Source: Bordetella parapertussis (GTDB taxonomy: Bacteria > Pseudomonadota > Gammaproteobacteria > Burkholderiales > Casimicrobiaceae). From it: 64,000 bases of DNA. Shown here piece after piece: positions 28,278 to 37,523 of this stretch; the first letter of the stretch is position 1; every line of letters starts with the position of its first letter. A program made the translations under genes and the position numbers. The DNA is taken from contig CALQLA020000006.1 in assembly GCA_943331295.2 (NCBI GenBank), forward strand, positions 62,001 through 126,000, read 5' to 3'. A model generated the notes under the pieces. The model searched no databases. It saw nothing but the letters and a program-made list of their open reading frames with translations, and had not been told where the DNA came from.

Positions 28278-28874
28278 ATGACCCCGATACTGCCGGAAAT
28301 CCACCTCGCCCGCCATGGCGAGACGGCGTGGAGCCGCACCGGGCAGCACACGGGATTGACCGACCTGCCGCTCACCGAACGCGGCGAACGCAACGCGCGC
28401 GACCTCGCGCAGCGCCTTGCCGGTGTCGCCGTTTCCGGCGTGCTGACGAGCCCGCTGCGGCGCGCGGCCGACACCGCGCGCATCGCCGGCTTCGGCGCAA
28501 CCGCCGTCGTCGACCCCGACCTCGTCGAGTGGGACTACGGCGACTACGAGGGCCTCACCACGACGGAGATCCTCGCCCGCCGCGCCGACTGGGATCTCTT
28601 CCGCGACGGCTGCCCGGGCGGCGAATCGCCGGCGGAGGTCGGTGCGCGCGCCGATGCGGTCGTGCGCCGGCTGCGCGCCGCCGACGCGAGCCTGCTGGTG
28701 TTCTCCAGCGGCCACATCCTGCGCGTGCTGGCGGCCCGCTGGCTCGGCCTCCCGCCCGCTGCCGCGCGGCACTTCCTGCTCGGTACCGCGAGCCTCTCCA
28801 CGCTGGGCTACGAGCACACGCCGGCGCAGCCGGTGCTGCGGCTGTGGAACGACGTCCGGCACGTCTCCGCCTAG
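28278..28874 (+). CDS. Histidine phosphatase family protein (phosphoglycerate-mutase-like)
   Basis: A 198-residue histidine phosphatase. The N-terminal motif LARHGETAW (catalytic His13), TSPLRRAADTA (Arg about residue 60), the Glu in EWDYGDYEGLTTTEI and the second His in SSGHILRVL form the complete phosphate pocket. Members include acid phosphatases, fructose-2,6-bisphosphatase-like and cobalamin phosphatases; this one most likely acts on a sugar phosphate because it heads the pgm-tal-pgi-zwf run. The start at 28278 is preferred over ATGs at 28251 and 28260 because a GGAG box lies nine bases upstream and family homology begins there. Confidence 0.85.
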   Translation: MTPILPEIHLARHGETAWSRTGQHTGLTDLPLTERGERNARDLAQRLAGVAVSGVLTSPLRRAADTARIAGFGATAVVDPDLVEWDYGDYEGLTTTEILARRADWDLFRDGCPGGESPAEVGARADAVVRRLRAADASLLVFSSGHILRVLAARWLGLPPAAARHFLLGTASLSTLGYEHTPAQPVLRLWNDVRHVSA

Positions 28875-28922
28875 CGTTCCGCCGCGCGCGCTCCGCCACT
28901 TCAACCTCCTGGATCGAACGCA

Positions 28923-30584
28923 ATGACGATTTCCCAGCTCGCGGGCAAGCCCGCGCCCGCATCGATGCTGGTCGACGTCGCCGCGCTCGAAGCGGCCTAC
29001 TACGCGCGCATGCCCGATCCAACCAACCCCGCCGAGCGGGTGAGCTTCGGCACCAGCGGCCATCGCGGCTCGTCGCTCGCTGGCTCGTTCAACGAGGCGC
29101 ACATCCTCGCGATCACGCAGGCGATCTGCGAGTACCGGCACCGGCAGGGCACGACGGGTCCGCTGTTCATGGGCAAGGACACCCATGCGCTGTCGGCGCC
29201 GGCGCAGCGCACCGCGCTCGAGGTGCTCGCGGCGAACGGCGTTGAGGTCGTCATCCAGCAGGGCGACGGCTTCACGCCGACGCCCGTTATCTCGCGCGCG
29301 ATCCTCGTCCACAACCGCGGCCGCGACGCGCGCGCGGCCGACGGCATCGTGGTCACGCCCTCGCACAATCCGCCCGAGGACGGCGGATTCAAGTACAACC
29401 CCCCCAATGGCGGCCCGGCCGACACCGACGTCACGCGTTGGATCCAGGACCGCGCCAACGAACTGCTGCGCGCGGGCAGCGCCGGCGTGCGCCGGATCGC
29501 GACGGCCGCGGCGCTGGCGGCGCCGGGGACGCGGCAGCAGGATTTCGTCATGCCCTACGTCGCCGACCTCGCTTCGGTCGTCGACATGGCGGCGATCGCC
29601 GCCGCCGGGCTGAAGCTCGCGGTGGATCCGCTGGGCGGCGCCGGCGTCCGCTACTGGGACCCGATCGCCGCCACGTACGGCCTCGACCTCGCCGTGGTCA
29701 ATCCCGGCGTCGACCCGACGTTCGGCTTCATGACCCTCGACCACGACGGCAGGATCCGGATGGACTGCTCCAGCCCGTATGCGATGGCGCGGCTGGTCGG
29801 GCTCAAGGACCGGTACCGGCTCGCGTTCGCCAACGACCCCGACGCCGATCGCCACGGCATCGTCACGCCGACCGCGGGGCTGATGAATCCGAACCACTAC
29901 CTCGCCGTGGCCATCGGCTACCTCGTCACCCACCGCCCCGGATGGCGCGCCGACGCGATCGTCGGCAAGACGCTGGTGAGCAGCGGGATGATCGACCGCG
30001 TGGTCGCGAAGCACGGCCGCCGGCTGTGCGAGGTGCCGGTCGGCTTCAAGTGGTTCACGCCGGGACTCTTCGACGGCTCGTTCTGCTTCGGTGGCGAGGA
30101 GAGCGCGGGCGCGAGCTTCCTCCGCCACGACGGTACCGCGTGGACGACCGACAAGGACGGCCTGATCCTCAACCTGCTCGCCGCCGAGATCACCGCGCGG
30201 ACCGGGCGCGACCCGGGGGAGCACTACGCGGCGCTCGCAACGGAGTTCGGCGCCCCGTGCTACACCCGCGTCGACGCCCCGACGACGCCCGACGAGAAGG
30301 CGCGGCTCGGCAAGCTGTCGGCAGCAGCGGTGACCGCCTCGACGCTGGCCGGCGAGCCGATCACGGCACGGCTCACGCACGCGCCGGGCAACGGCGCCGC
30401 AATCGGCGGCCTCAAGGTCACGGCGGCGAACGGCTGGTTCGCCGCGCGGCCGTCGGGCACCGAGAACATCTACAAGATATACGCCGAGAGTTTCCGCGAT
30501 GCCGCGCACCTCGACGCCATCCTGGTCGAGGCGCGGGAGATCGTGAACGCGGCGCTGCACGCGGCGCCGTCCCCGGCGGCCTAG
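28923..30584 (+). CDS. pgm: Phosphoglucomutase (alpha-D-glucose phosphate-specific)
   Basis: Interconverts glucose-1-phosphate and glucose-6-phosphate, linking glycogen and polysaccharide pools to central metabolism. The 553-residue protein matches E. coli Pgm in length. It has the N-terminal [10 protein letters not shown], the phosphoserine loop [11 protein letters not shown] (Ser147), the Mg-binding [13 protein letters not shown], the sugar-binding [10 protein letters not shown] and the phosphate-binding [14 protein letters not shown] at the C-terminus. It starts 48 bases after the phosphatase gene and is followed, after 122 bases, by tal. With debranching enzyme and glucosidase across the divergent promoter it fits storage-glucan breakdown. 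Confidence 0.96.
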   Translation: MTISQLAGKPAPASMLVDVAALEAAYYARMPDPTNPAERVSFGTSGHRGSSLAGSFNEAHILAITQAICEYRHRQGTTGPLFMGKDTHALSAPAQRTALEVLAANGVEVVIQQGDGFTPTPVISRAILVHNRGRDARAADGIVVTPSHNPPEDGGFKYNPPNGGPADTDVTRWIQDRANELLRAGSAGVRRIATAAALAAPGTRQQDFVMPYVADLASVVDMAAIAAAGLKLAVDPLGGAGVRYWDPIAATYGLDLAVVNPGVDPTFGFMTLDHDGRIRMDCSSPYAMARLVGLKDRYRLAFANDPDADRHGIVTPTAGLMNPNHYLAVAIGYLVTHRPGWRADAIVGKTLVSSGMIDRVVAKHGRRLCEVPVGFKWFTPGLFDGSFCFGGEESAGASFLRHDGTAWTTDKDGLILNLLAAEITARTGRDPGEHYAALATEFGAPCYTRVDAPTTPDEKARLGKLSAAAVTASTLAGEPITARLTHAPGNGAAIGGLKVTAANGWFAARPSGTENIYKIYAESFRDAAHLDAILVEAREIVNAALHAAPSPAA

Positions 30585-30706
30585 TACGGCGGCGGGCGCG
30601 GCCCCGCCCGCCCGTTCGCTTATACTTCGCGTCGGGTGTCCGCTCCGGTCACCTTGCGACAACGCGCCGGCCCGCCGCCGGCGCGCGTCGCTCGCGCGAG
30701 GACACG

Positions 30707-31792
30707 ATGAACGCCACCCGCCAGCTCCACGACCTCGGCCAGAGCCTGTGGCTCGACAACATCACGCGCAGCCTGCTCGACGGCGGCACGCTCGCGCGCT
30801 ACATCGACGAGCTGTCGGTCACCGGCCTCACGTCGAATCCGACGATCTTCGACCACGCGATCAAGAACAGCAGCGACTACGACGCCGGCATCCGCGCCAA
30901 GCTCGCCGCTGGCAAGTCGGGCGAGGCGCTGTTCTTCGAGCTGGCGCTGGAGGACATCACCCGCGCCGCCGACCTGTTCCGGCCGATCCACGCGCGCACC
31001 TGCGGCGTCGACGGCTGGGTGTCGCTGGAGGTCTCGCCGCTGCTCGCGCGCGACCCGAAGACGACGCTGGCGCAGGTCAAGGACCTGCACGCGCGCGCCG
31101 GCCGCCCCAACCTCTTCATCAAGATCCCCGGCACGCCGGAAGGCCTGCCGGCCATCGAGGAAGCGATCTTCGCCGGCGTGCCGGTCAACGTGACACTGCT
31201 CTTTTCGCGCGAGCATTACCTCGCCGCCGCCGACGCGTACCTCACCGGCATCGAGCGCCGGATCGCCGCCGGGCTGCCGCCGGACGTCACGTCGGTCGCG
31301 TCGGTGTTCATCAGCCGCTGGGACGTGGCGATCGCCGGCAAGGTGCCGCCGGCGCTCGTCAACCGCCTCGGCATCGCGATCGGGCAGCGCACGTACAAGG
31401 CCTACTGCGACCTGATCGCATCGCCGCGCTGCCAGCGCGTGATGAACGCGGGGGCGCGCCCGCAGCGCCTGCTGCTGGCAAGCACCGGGACCAAGGACCC
31501 GCACGCGTCCGACATCCTCTACGTCAAGGCGCTCGCCGCGCCGTTCACGGTCGACACGATTCCCGAGGCCACGCTGAAGGCCTTCGGCGACCACGGCGAG
31601 GTCGGCGCGCCGACGCCGGCGGACGGCGGCGACTGCGAGGCGGTGCTCGCGGAATTCGGCCGCGCCGGCATCGACATCGACGCGCTGGCGGCGAAGCTGC
31701 AGGACGAAGGCGCGTCGTCGTTCGCCGCGTCATGGAACGAATTGATGGCGGTGATCGCCGGCAAGAGCGCGGCGCTCGCCACGGCGCCGTGA
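30707..31792 (+). CDS. tal: Transaldolase
   Basis: Transfers a dihydroxyacetone unit between sedoheptulose-7-phosphate and glyceraldehyde-3-phosphate. The 361-residue protein belongs to the longer Tal type common in actinobacteria and cyanobacteria (tal_mycobact), beginning LHDLGQSLWLDNITRSLL and TSNPTIFDHAI. The Schiff-base Lys139 is in NLFIKIPGT, and Glu and Asp of the active site lie in SLEVSP. The ATG at 30707 follows GAGGAC. A TATACT hexamer at 30621-30626 may mark an internal promoter. In the gene order it stands between pgm and the ROK kinase. Confidence 0.95.
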   Translation: MNATRQLHDLGQSLWLDNITRSLLDGGTLARYIDELSVTGLTSNPTIFDHAIKNSSDYDAGIRAKLAAGKSGEALFFELALEDITRAADLFRPIHARTCGVDGWVSLEVSPLLARDPKTTLAQVKDLHARAGRPNLFIKIPGTPEGLPAIEEAIFAGVPVNVTLLFSREHYLAAADAYLTGIERRIAAGLPPDVTSVASVFISRWDVAIAGKVPPALVNRLGIAIGQRTYKAYCDLIASPRCQRVMNAGARPQRLLLASTGTKDPHASDILYVKALAAPFTVDTIPEATLKAFGDHGEVGAPTPADGGDCEAVLAEFGRAGIDIDALAAKLQDEGASSFAASWNELMAVIAGKSAALATAP

Positions 31793-31848
31793 TCGGCCAG
31801 GTTCACCTGGTTCGCCGGCAGCCCAACGGAAGCACAGGAGACTTGGAC

Positions 31849-32586
31849 ATGAACGTGCTAGTCGTCGATATCGGTGGCACCGGCGTCAAGATCCTCGCCA
31901 CCGGCAGGACGGAGCGGCGGAAGTTCCCGTCGGGGCCGACGCTGACGCCGCAGGCGATGGTGGCCGGCGTCAAGGCCGCGGCGCAGGACTGGCCGTACGA
32001 GGCGGTCGCGATCGGCTATCCGGGCCAGGTGGTGAACAATCGCCCGGCGGTCGAGCCGCACAACCTCGGCGCCGGCTGGGTGGGCTTCGACTACAAGCGC
32101 GCGTTCGGCTGCCCGGTGCGCATCATCAACGACGCGGCGATGCAGGCGCTGGGCAGCTACACCGGCGGCAAGCTGCTGTTCCTGGGCCTCGGCACGGGCC
32201 TCGGCACGACGATGATCGTCGATGGCGTCGTCGAGCCGATGGAACTCGGCCACCTCCCCTACCGCAAGGCGACGTACGAGGACTACGTCGGGCTGCGGGG
32301 CCTCGAGCGGATGGGCCGGAAGAAATGGCGGCGCCACGTCGAGGAGGTGGTCGCGAAGATGGTCGCGGCGCTGGAGCCGACCGACGTCGTCATCGGCGGC
32401 GGCAACGTCAAGCAGTTGAAGGCGCTGCCGCCGGGCTGCCGGGCAGGCGACAACGGCAATGCGTTCATCGGCGGCTTCCGCCTCTGGGAAAAAGGCGGCC
32501 AGGCCACGATTCCGGTCAAGGTGCCGCCGGCGATGCCGGTCAAGACCGCCGCCAGGCGGCCGGCAACGACGAAAACCGCTCGCTAG
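31849..32586 (+). CDS. ROK-family glucokinase, polyphosphate-glucokinase-like
   Basis: A 245-residue sugar kinase that phosphorylates glucose. It has the ROK phosphate-1 loop VDIGGTGVK, a sugar-binding HNLGAGWVGFDY, the catalytic Asp in IINDAAMQALG, phosphate-2 GLGTGLGTTMIVDG and ELGHLPYRK in place of the zinc-binding EXGH segment. Like polyphosphate glucokinases it is short and has the YVGLRGLERMGRKKWRRHVEEVV region, so polyphosphate or ATP could be the donor; this cannot be settled by reading. The C-terminus is a basic Pro/Ala/Lys tail. The ATG at 31849 has CAGGAG eight bases upstream. Context: glucose entry into the pentose-phosphate operon, just before pgi. Confidence 0.82.
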   Translation: MNVLVVDIGGTGVKILATGRTERRKFPSGPTLTPQAMVAGVKAAAQDWPYEAVAIGYPGQVVNNRPAVEPHNLGAGWVGFDYKRAFGCPVRIINDAAMQALGSYTGGKLLFLGLGTGLGTTMIVDGVVEPMELGHLPYRKATYEDYVGLRGLERMGRKKWRRHVEEVVAKMVAALEPTDVVIGGGNVKQLKALPPGCRAGDNGNAFIGGFRLWEKGGQATIPVKVPPAMPVKTAARRPATTKTAR

Positions 32587-32598
32587 AGGTCGCCGCGC

Positions 32599-34239
32599 AT
32601 GCCTGCCGCGCCGAACTCACCGACCGCGCTTCCTGCCTGGAAGGCGCTCACCGCGCACCATCGAGCGCTGCGCGACGTCCCGCTGTCCCGGCTGTTTGCC
32701 GACGATCCCGGCCGCGGCACGCGGATGACGCTGGAGGCCGCGGGCCTCTTCCTCGACTATTCGAAGAACCGGATCACCGACGAGACGCTGTCCCTCCTGG
32801 TGCAGCTCGCCGAAGCCTCCGGCCTCGCCGCGCGCATCGAGGCGATGTTCCGCGGCGACCGGATCAACGTGTCGGAGAACCGCGCGGTGCTGCACGTGGC
32901 GCTGCGCGCGCCGCGCGACGCCGTCATCGTCGTCGACGGCGAGAACGTCGTGCCCGGCGTGCATGCGGTGCTGGACCGGATGGCCGCGTTCGCCGACCGC
33001 GTTCGCGGCGGCGCGTGGCGCGGCCACACCGGCCGGCGCATCCGCACCGTGGTCAACATCGGCATCGGCGGCTCCGATCTGGGCCCCGTGATGGCCTACG
33101 AGGCGCTGAAGCACTACAGCGCCCGCGACCTGACGTTCCGCTTCGTCTCCAACGTCGACGGCACCGATTTCGCCGAGGCGGTGCGCGACCTCGACGCCGC
33201 GGAGACGCTCTTCATCGTGTCGTCGAAGACGTTCACGACGCAGGAGACGATGACCAACGCGCACACCGCGCGCGACTGGTGCCTCGCCGGCCTCGACAAC
33301 GATCCGGCGGCGATCGCACGGCACTTCGTCGCGGTATCGACGAACGCGAAGGCGGTGGCGGCGTTCGGCATCGACACCGCGAACATGTTCGGCTTCTGGG
33401 ACTGGGTGGGCGGGCGTTACTCGATGGACAGCGCGATCGGGCTGTCGACGATGCTCGCGGTCGGGCCGGACCACTTCCGCGCGCTGCTCGCCGGCTTCCA
33501 CGAGATGGACGAGCACTTCCGCGCCGCGCCTTTCGCGCGGAACCTGCCGGTGCTGATGGGCCTCTTGTCGCTCTGGTACAACAATTTCTTCGACGCGCAG
33601 ACGGTGGCCGTGCTGCCGTACGAACAGTACCTGAAGCGGTTCCCCGCCTACCTGCAGCAGCTGACGATGGAGAGCAACGGCAAGCGCGTCACGGTCGACG
33701 GCGACGCCGTCGATTACGCGACCGGCCCGATCTACTGGGGCGAGCCCGGCACCAACGGCCAGCATTCGTTCTACCAGCTGATCCACCAGGGCACGCGGCT
33801 CGTCCCCTGCGACTTCATCGCGTTCGCGAACGCGTTGCATCCGCTCGGCCGCCACCACGACCTCTTGGTCGCCAACGTGTTCGCGCAGGCCGAAGCGCTC
33901 GCCTTCGGCAAGACGGCGGCCGAGGTCGCGGCGGAGGGCACGCCGGCGGCGCTCGTTCCGCACCGCGTCTTCGAGGGTAACCGCCCGTCGAACACGATCC
34001 TGGCCGACGCGCTCACGCCGGCCGCGCTCGGCCGGCTGGTCGCGCTGTACGAGCACAGCGTGTTCACGCAGGGCGCAATCTGGCGCATCGACTCGTTCGA
34101 CCAATGGGGCGTGGAACTGGGCAAGGTGCTCGCGCAGCGGATCGTGCCCGAGCTCGAAAGCGCGGACGAGCCCGCGCTCGGCCACGACAGCTCCACCAAC
34201 GCGCTGATCCGCCGCTACCGGGCGATGAAGGCCCGCTGA
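32599..34239 (+). CDS. pgi: Glucose-6-phosphate isomerase
   Basis: Interconverts glucose-6-phosphate and fructose-6-phosphate. The 546-residue protein contains the PGI signature elements [46 protein letters not shown] and the C-terminal signature region [14 protein letters not shown], with the catalytic Glu in [16 protein letters not shown] and His in that same segment. Full length, no anomalies. It begins 12 bases after the kinase stop, so it is co-transcribed. Confidence 0.97.
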   Translation: MPAAPNSPTALPAWKALTAHHRALRDVPLSRLFADDPGRGTRMTLEAAGLFLDYSKNRITDETLSLLVQLAEASGLAARIEAMFRGDRINVSENRAVLHVALRAPRDAVIVVDGENVVPGVHAVLDRMAAFADRVRGGAWRGHTGRRIRTVVNIGIGGSDLGPVMAYEALKHYSARDLTFRFVSNVDGTDFAEAVRDLDAAETLFIVSSKTFTTQETMTNAHTARDWCLAGLDNDPAAIARHFVAVSTNAKAVAAFGIDTANMFGFWDWVGGRYSMDSAIGLSTMLAVGPDHFRALLAGFHEMDEHFRAAPFARNLPVLMGLLSLWYNNFFDAQTVAVLPYEQYLKRFPAYLQQLTMESNGKRVTVDGDAVDYATGPIYWGEPGTNGQHSFYQLIHQGTRLVPCDFIAFANALHPLGRHHDLLVANVFAQAEALAFGKTAAEVAAEGTPAALVPHRVFEGNRPSNTILADALTPAALGRLVALYEHSVFTQGAIWRIDSFDQWGVELGKVLAQRIVPELESADEPALGHDSSTNALIRRYRAMKAR

Positions 34240-34337
34240 CGATACGCGGGGTGGCAGGCTGCGCGCCGCCGTCCCTTCCGGCTGCGGCACCCGCATCCTG
34301 CCGTCGCCACCACGCATTCAAACAGGAAGGAACAGTC

Positions 34338-35357
34338 ATGCAACTCGGAATGATCGGATTGGGCCGCATGGGCGCAAACATGGTGCGGCGCCTCCTCAGG
34401 AACGGCCACCAGTGCGTCGTGTTCGACATGTCGCCGCAGGCCGTCGCAGGCCTCGCCGCGGAAGGGGCGACCGGGGCCGCGTCGCTCGCCGAGATGGTGC
34501 AGAAGCTCGCGAAGCCGCGCGCCATCTGGCTGATGGTGCCTGCCGCAGTCGTCGACAAGGAGATCGCGTCGCTGCTGCCGCTGCTCGAGCCCGGCGACAC
34601 GCTGATCGACGGCGGCAACTCGTACTACGTCGACGACATCCGCCGCGCGCAGGAACTGGCGGCGAAGAAGGTCGACTACGTCGATGTCGGCACCAGCGGC
34701 GGCGTCTGGGGGCTGGAGCGCGGGTACTGCATGATGATCGGCGGGCCGCAGGCTACGGTGGCGCGCCTCGATCCCATCTTCCGCACGCTCGCGCCCGGCC
34801 GCGGCGACGTCCCGCGCACGCCCGGTCGCGAAGGCGTCGGCGGCACGGCGGAGGACGGCTACCTGCACTGCGGCGAAAGCGGCGCCGGGCACTTCGTCAA
34901 GATGGTGCACAACGGGATCGAATACGGGTTGATGGCGGCCTACGCCGAAGGGCTCAACCTGCTGCGCGGCGCCAACGTCGGCAAGGAAACCCATGCGGTC
35001 GACGCCGAGACCACCCCGCTGCGCGACCCCGCGCACTACCAGTACGACCTCGACTTGCGCGACATCACCGAGGTCTGGCGGCGCGGCAGCGTCATCGCGT
35101 CGTGGCTCCTTGACCTCACCGCGACCGCGCTGGTGAAGGACCCGCAGTTGGCCGGCTTCTCGGGCCGCGTGTCGGATTCCGGCGAGGGCCGCTGGACGAT
35201 CAAGGCCGGCATCGACGAGGGCGTGCCGACGCCGGTGCTGACCGCCGCGCTGTACGAGCGCTTCAGCTCCCGCGGCCAGGCCGACTTCCAGGACAAGGTG
35301 CTCTCCGCGATGCGCTTCGGCTTCGGCGGCCACGTCGAAAAGCCCGCCGAAAAATAA
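34338..35357 (+). CDS. gnd: 6-phosphogluconate dehydrogenase, short (decarboxylating, GndA/YqeC-like) form
   Basis: Oxidises and decarboxylates 6-phosphogluconate to ribulose-5-phosphate. The 339-residue protein is the short form (the long form has about 470). The Rossmann loop is [11 protein letters not shown]; the substrate region is [21 protein letters not shown], and the catalytic Lys and Asn lie in [22 protein letters not shown]. The short form usually prefers NAD over NADP, but the coenzyme is not certain from sequence. The ATG at 34338 follows AGGAAGGAA. It lies 98 bases after pgi and 21 bases before zwf. Confidence 0.94.
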   Translation: MQLGMIGLGRMGANMVRRLLRNGHQCVVFDMSPQAVAGLAAEGATGAASLAEMVQKLAKPRAIWLMVPAAVVDKEIASLLPLLEPGDTLIDGGNSYYVDDIRRAQELAAKKVDYVDVGTSGGVWGLERGYCMMIGGPQATVARLDPIFRTLAPGRGDVPRTPGREGVGGTAEDGYLHCGESGAGHFVKMVHNGIEYGLMAAYAEGLNLLRGANVGKETHAVDAETTPLRDPAHYQYDLDLRDITEVWRRGSVIASWLLDLTATALVKDPQLAGFSGRVSDSGEGRWTIKAGIDEGVPTPVLTAALYERFSSRGQADFQDKVLSAMRFGFGGHVEKPAEK

Positions 35358-35378
35358 CCGTCCCGACAGGAGCCCGAC

Positions 35379-36755
35379 GTGACCACCCAAATCCCGTCCG
35401 ACGCGCTGGTGTTCTTCGGCGCCACCGGCGACCTCGCGTACAAGAAGATCTTCCCGTCGCTGCAGGCGATGATCAAGCGCGGCAATCTCGACGTGCCGGT
35501 CATCGGCGTGGCCAAGTCGGGCTGGAACCTCGAGCAGTTCCGGGCGCGCGCCAAGGAGAGCCTCGAGAAGCACGGCGGGCTCGACCCCGCCGCGTTCGAC
35601 AAGCTCTGCCGCCTGCTGCGCTACGTCGACGGCGATTACGGCGCCCCGGCGACGTTCGAGGCATTGCGCAAGGAGCTGGGGTCCGCGACGCGGCCCGCGC
35701 ACTACCTCGCCATCCCGCCCGTGCTCTTCGGCGCGGTGGTCGAACAGCTCTCGGCGTCGGGCTGCACGGCGGGGGCCCGCGTCATCGTCGAGAAGCCGTT
35801 CGGCCGCGACCTCGAATCGGCGCGGCGCCTGAACGGCATCCTGCTCGGCACCTTCGACGAGACGCGGATCTTCCGCATCGACCACTACCTCGGCAAGGGT
35901 CCGGTGCACAACATGCTGTACTTCCGGTTCGCCAACGCGTTCCTCGACCCGTTCTGGAACCGCAACCACGTCGAGAGCGTGCAAATCACGATGGCGGAGG
36001 ACTTCGGCGTGCAGGGGCGCGGCGCGTTCTACGACCAGGTCGGCACAACGCGCGACGTCGTGCAGAACCACCTGTTCCAGGTGCTCGCCAACCTCGCGAT
36101 GGAACAGCCCGCGCGCACCGACAGCGAGTCGATCCGCGACGAGAAGGCGAAGGTGCTGAAGTGCATTCCCACGCTCGACGCCGCGAACATCGTGCGCGGG
36201 CAGTTCCGCGGCTACCGGTCGGAGCCGGGCGTCGCGCCGGAATCGACGATCGAGACGTTCACTGCGCTGCGCCTCGAGGTCAATTCGTGGCGCTGGCAGG
36301 GCGTCCCGTTCTACATCCGCGCGGGCAAGAACCTGCCGGTCACGTGCACCGAGGTGATGGTGCGGCTGCGCCACCCGCCGACCGTCTACACCGCCGAGAA
36401 CGAGCGGCCCAACCACGTGCGGCTGCGCATCAGCCCCGACGTCACGATCGCGATGGGCATGATGGTGCTGAACCCCGGCGACGAGCGCGTCGGCGCGCCC
36501 GCCGAGATGGTCGCGAGCCGGCACCCGAAGGCGGGCGAGCCGGACGCCTACGAGCGCGTGCTGGGCGACGCGATGCGCGGCGACCAGACGCTGTTCGCGC
36601 GCGAGGACTACGTCGAGGAAGCCTGGCGCATCGTCGACCCGGTGCTGCGCGCCGACACGCCGATCCACGAGTACGCGCCGCAGACCTGGGGTCCCGCCGC
36701 GGTCGCTTCGGTGACGCCGCCGGGCGGCTGGCACAACCCGTCGCTCGCGACCTGA
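35379..36755 (+). CDS. zwf: Glucose-6-phosphate 1-dehydrogenase
   Basis: Oxidises glucose-6-phosphate to 6-phosphogluconolactone, first step of the oxidative pentose phosphate pathway. The 458-residue protein has the coenzyme loop [29 protein letters not shown], the active-site RIDHYLGKG (catalytic His in DHY, substrate Lys in GK) and the AGKNLPV region. In the active-site motif the usual Glu after GK is Gly (GKGPVHN), a variant I recall from this shorter Zwf group. The start is a GTG at 35379 with an AGGAG box five bases upstream. It is between gnd and pgl. Confidence 0.95.
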   Translation: MTTQIPSDALVFFGATGDLAYKKIFPSLQAMIKRGNLDVPVIGVAKSGWNLEQFRARAKESLEKHGGLDPAAFDKLCRLLRYVDGDYGAPATFEALRKELGSATRPAHYLAIPPVLFGAVVEQLSASGCTAGARVIVEKPFGRDLESARRLNGILLGTFDETRIFRIDHYLGKGPVHNMLYFRFANAFLDPFWNRNHVESVQITMAEDFGVQGRGAFYDQVGTTRDVVQNHLFQVLANLAMEQPARTDSESIRDEKAKVLKCIPTLDAANIVRGQFRGYRSEPGVAPESTIETFTALRLEVNSWRWQGVPFYIRAGKNLPVTCTEVMVRLRHPPTVYTAENERPNHVRLRISPDVTIAMGMMVLNPGDERVGAPAEMVASRHPKAGEPDAYERVLGDAMRGDQTLFAREDYVEEAWRIVDPVLRADTPIHEYAPQTWGPAAVASVTPPGGWHNPSLAT

Positions 36756-36814
36756 CGCCGCGCCAACACCCGCCTCCCGCCGACCGCGGCGGAGGCCCTG
36801 TCAACGGGAGCAGC

Positions 36815-37510
36815 ATGCAGATCGAGATTCTCGCCGATGCCGACGCGGTCGCGCGGCGCGCGGCGGCATTCATCGCCGCCGAGGCGGCGTCCGCCGTCGC
36901 CGCCCGGGGCCGGTTCGCGGCCGCCGTCAGCGGCGGGCGTACGCCGTGGGACATGCTGCGCGCGCTGGCGAGCCTGCCGCTGCCGTGGTCGGACATCCAC
37001 CTGTTCCAGGTCGACGAACGCGTCGCCCCCGCGGGCGACCCCGACCGCAACCTGACCCACCTGCGGGAAACGCTCGCCGCCGCGGCCGGCCTGCCGGCAG
37101 CCAACGTCCACCCGATGCCGGTCGAGGCCCCCGACCTCGCGGCGGCAGCGGCGGACTACGCTCACGTGCTGGAAGCGCTCGCCGGCACGCCGCCGGTGCT
37201 CGACCTCGTCCACCTCGGCCTCGGCCCCGACGGGCACACGGCGTCGCTGTGCCCCGGCGATCCGGTGCTCGGCGTCACGACCGCCGACGTCGGCGTGACC
37301 GGCCTCTACCTCGGCCACCGGCGGATGACGCTGACGTACCCGGTGCTCAACCGCGCGCGCCGCGTGCTGTGGCTCGTCACCGGCGCAGAAAAGGCAACGA
37401 TGCTGGCACGGCTTCGCACCGGGGACGCTAGCATTCCTGCCGGTCGTGTTGAAAGCGAGCACACACTTATACTGGCCGACCGCGCCGCGGCCGGCGCCGC
37501 CCCACCGTAA
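36815..37510 (+). CDS. pgl: 6-phosphogluconolactonase
   Basis: Hydrolyses 6-phosphogluconolactone to 6-phosphogluconate. The 231-residue protein is of the DevB/NagB-like type: AVSGGRTPWDMLRAL (residues 38-52), HLFQVDERVAP with the acidic residue, DLVHLGLGPDGHTASLCPG with the catalytic His, and VLWLVTGAEKATML. The ATG at 36815 follows CGGGAG. It is 59 bases after zwf and 13 bases before tkt, so it clearly belongs to the operon. Near its 3' end, at 37468-37473, there is a TATACT that could be an internal -10 for tkt, though no proper -35 is spaced with it. Confidence 0.93.
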   Translation: MQIEILADADAVARRAAAFIAAEAASAVAARGRFAAAVSGGRTPWDMLRALASLPLPWSDIHLFQVDERVAPAGDPDRNLTHLRETLAAAAGLPAANVHPMPVEAPDLAAAAADYAHVLEALAGTPPVLDLVHLGLGPDGHTASLCPGDPVLGVTTADVGVTGLYLGHRRMTLTYPVLNRARRVLWLVTGAEKATMLARLRTGDASIPAGRVESEHTLILADRAAAGAAPP

Positions 37511-37523
37511 CCCGGAGACCGCC

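Noticed and set aside
37449..37473. TTGAAA and TATACT near the end of pgl as a promoter for tkt
   Set aside because: The spacing is only 13 bases, too short for a sigma70 promoter.
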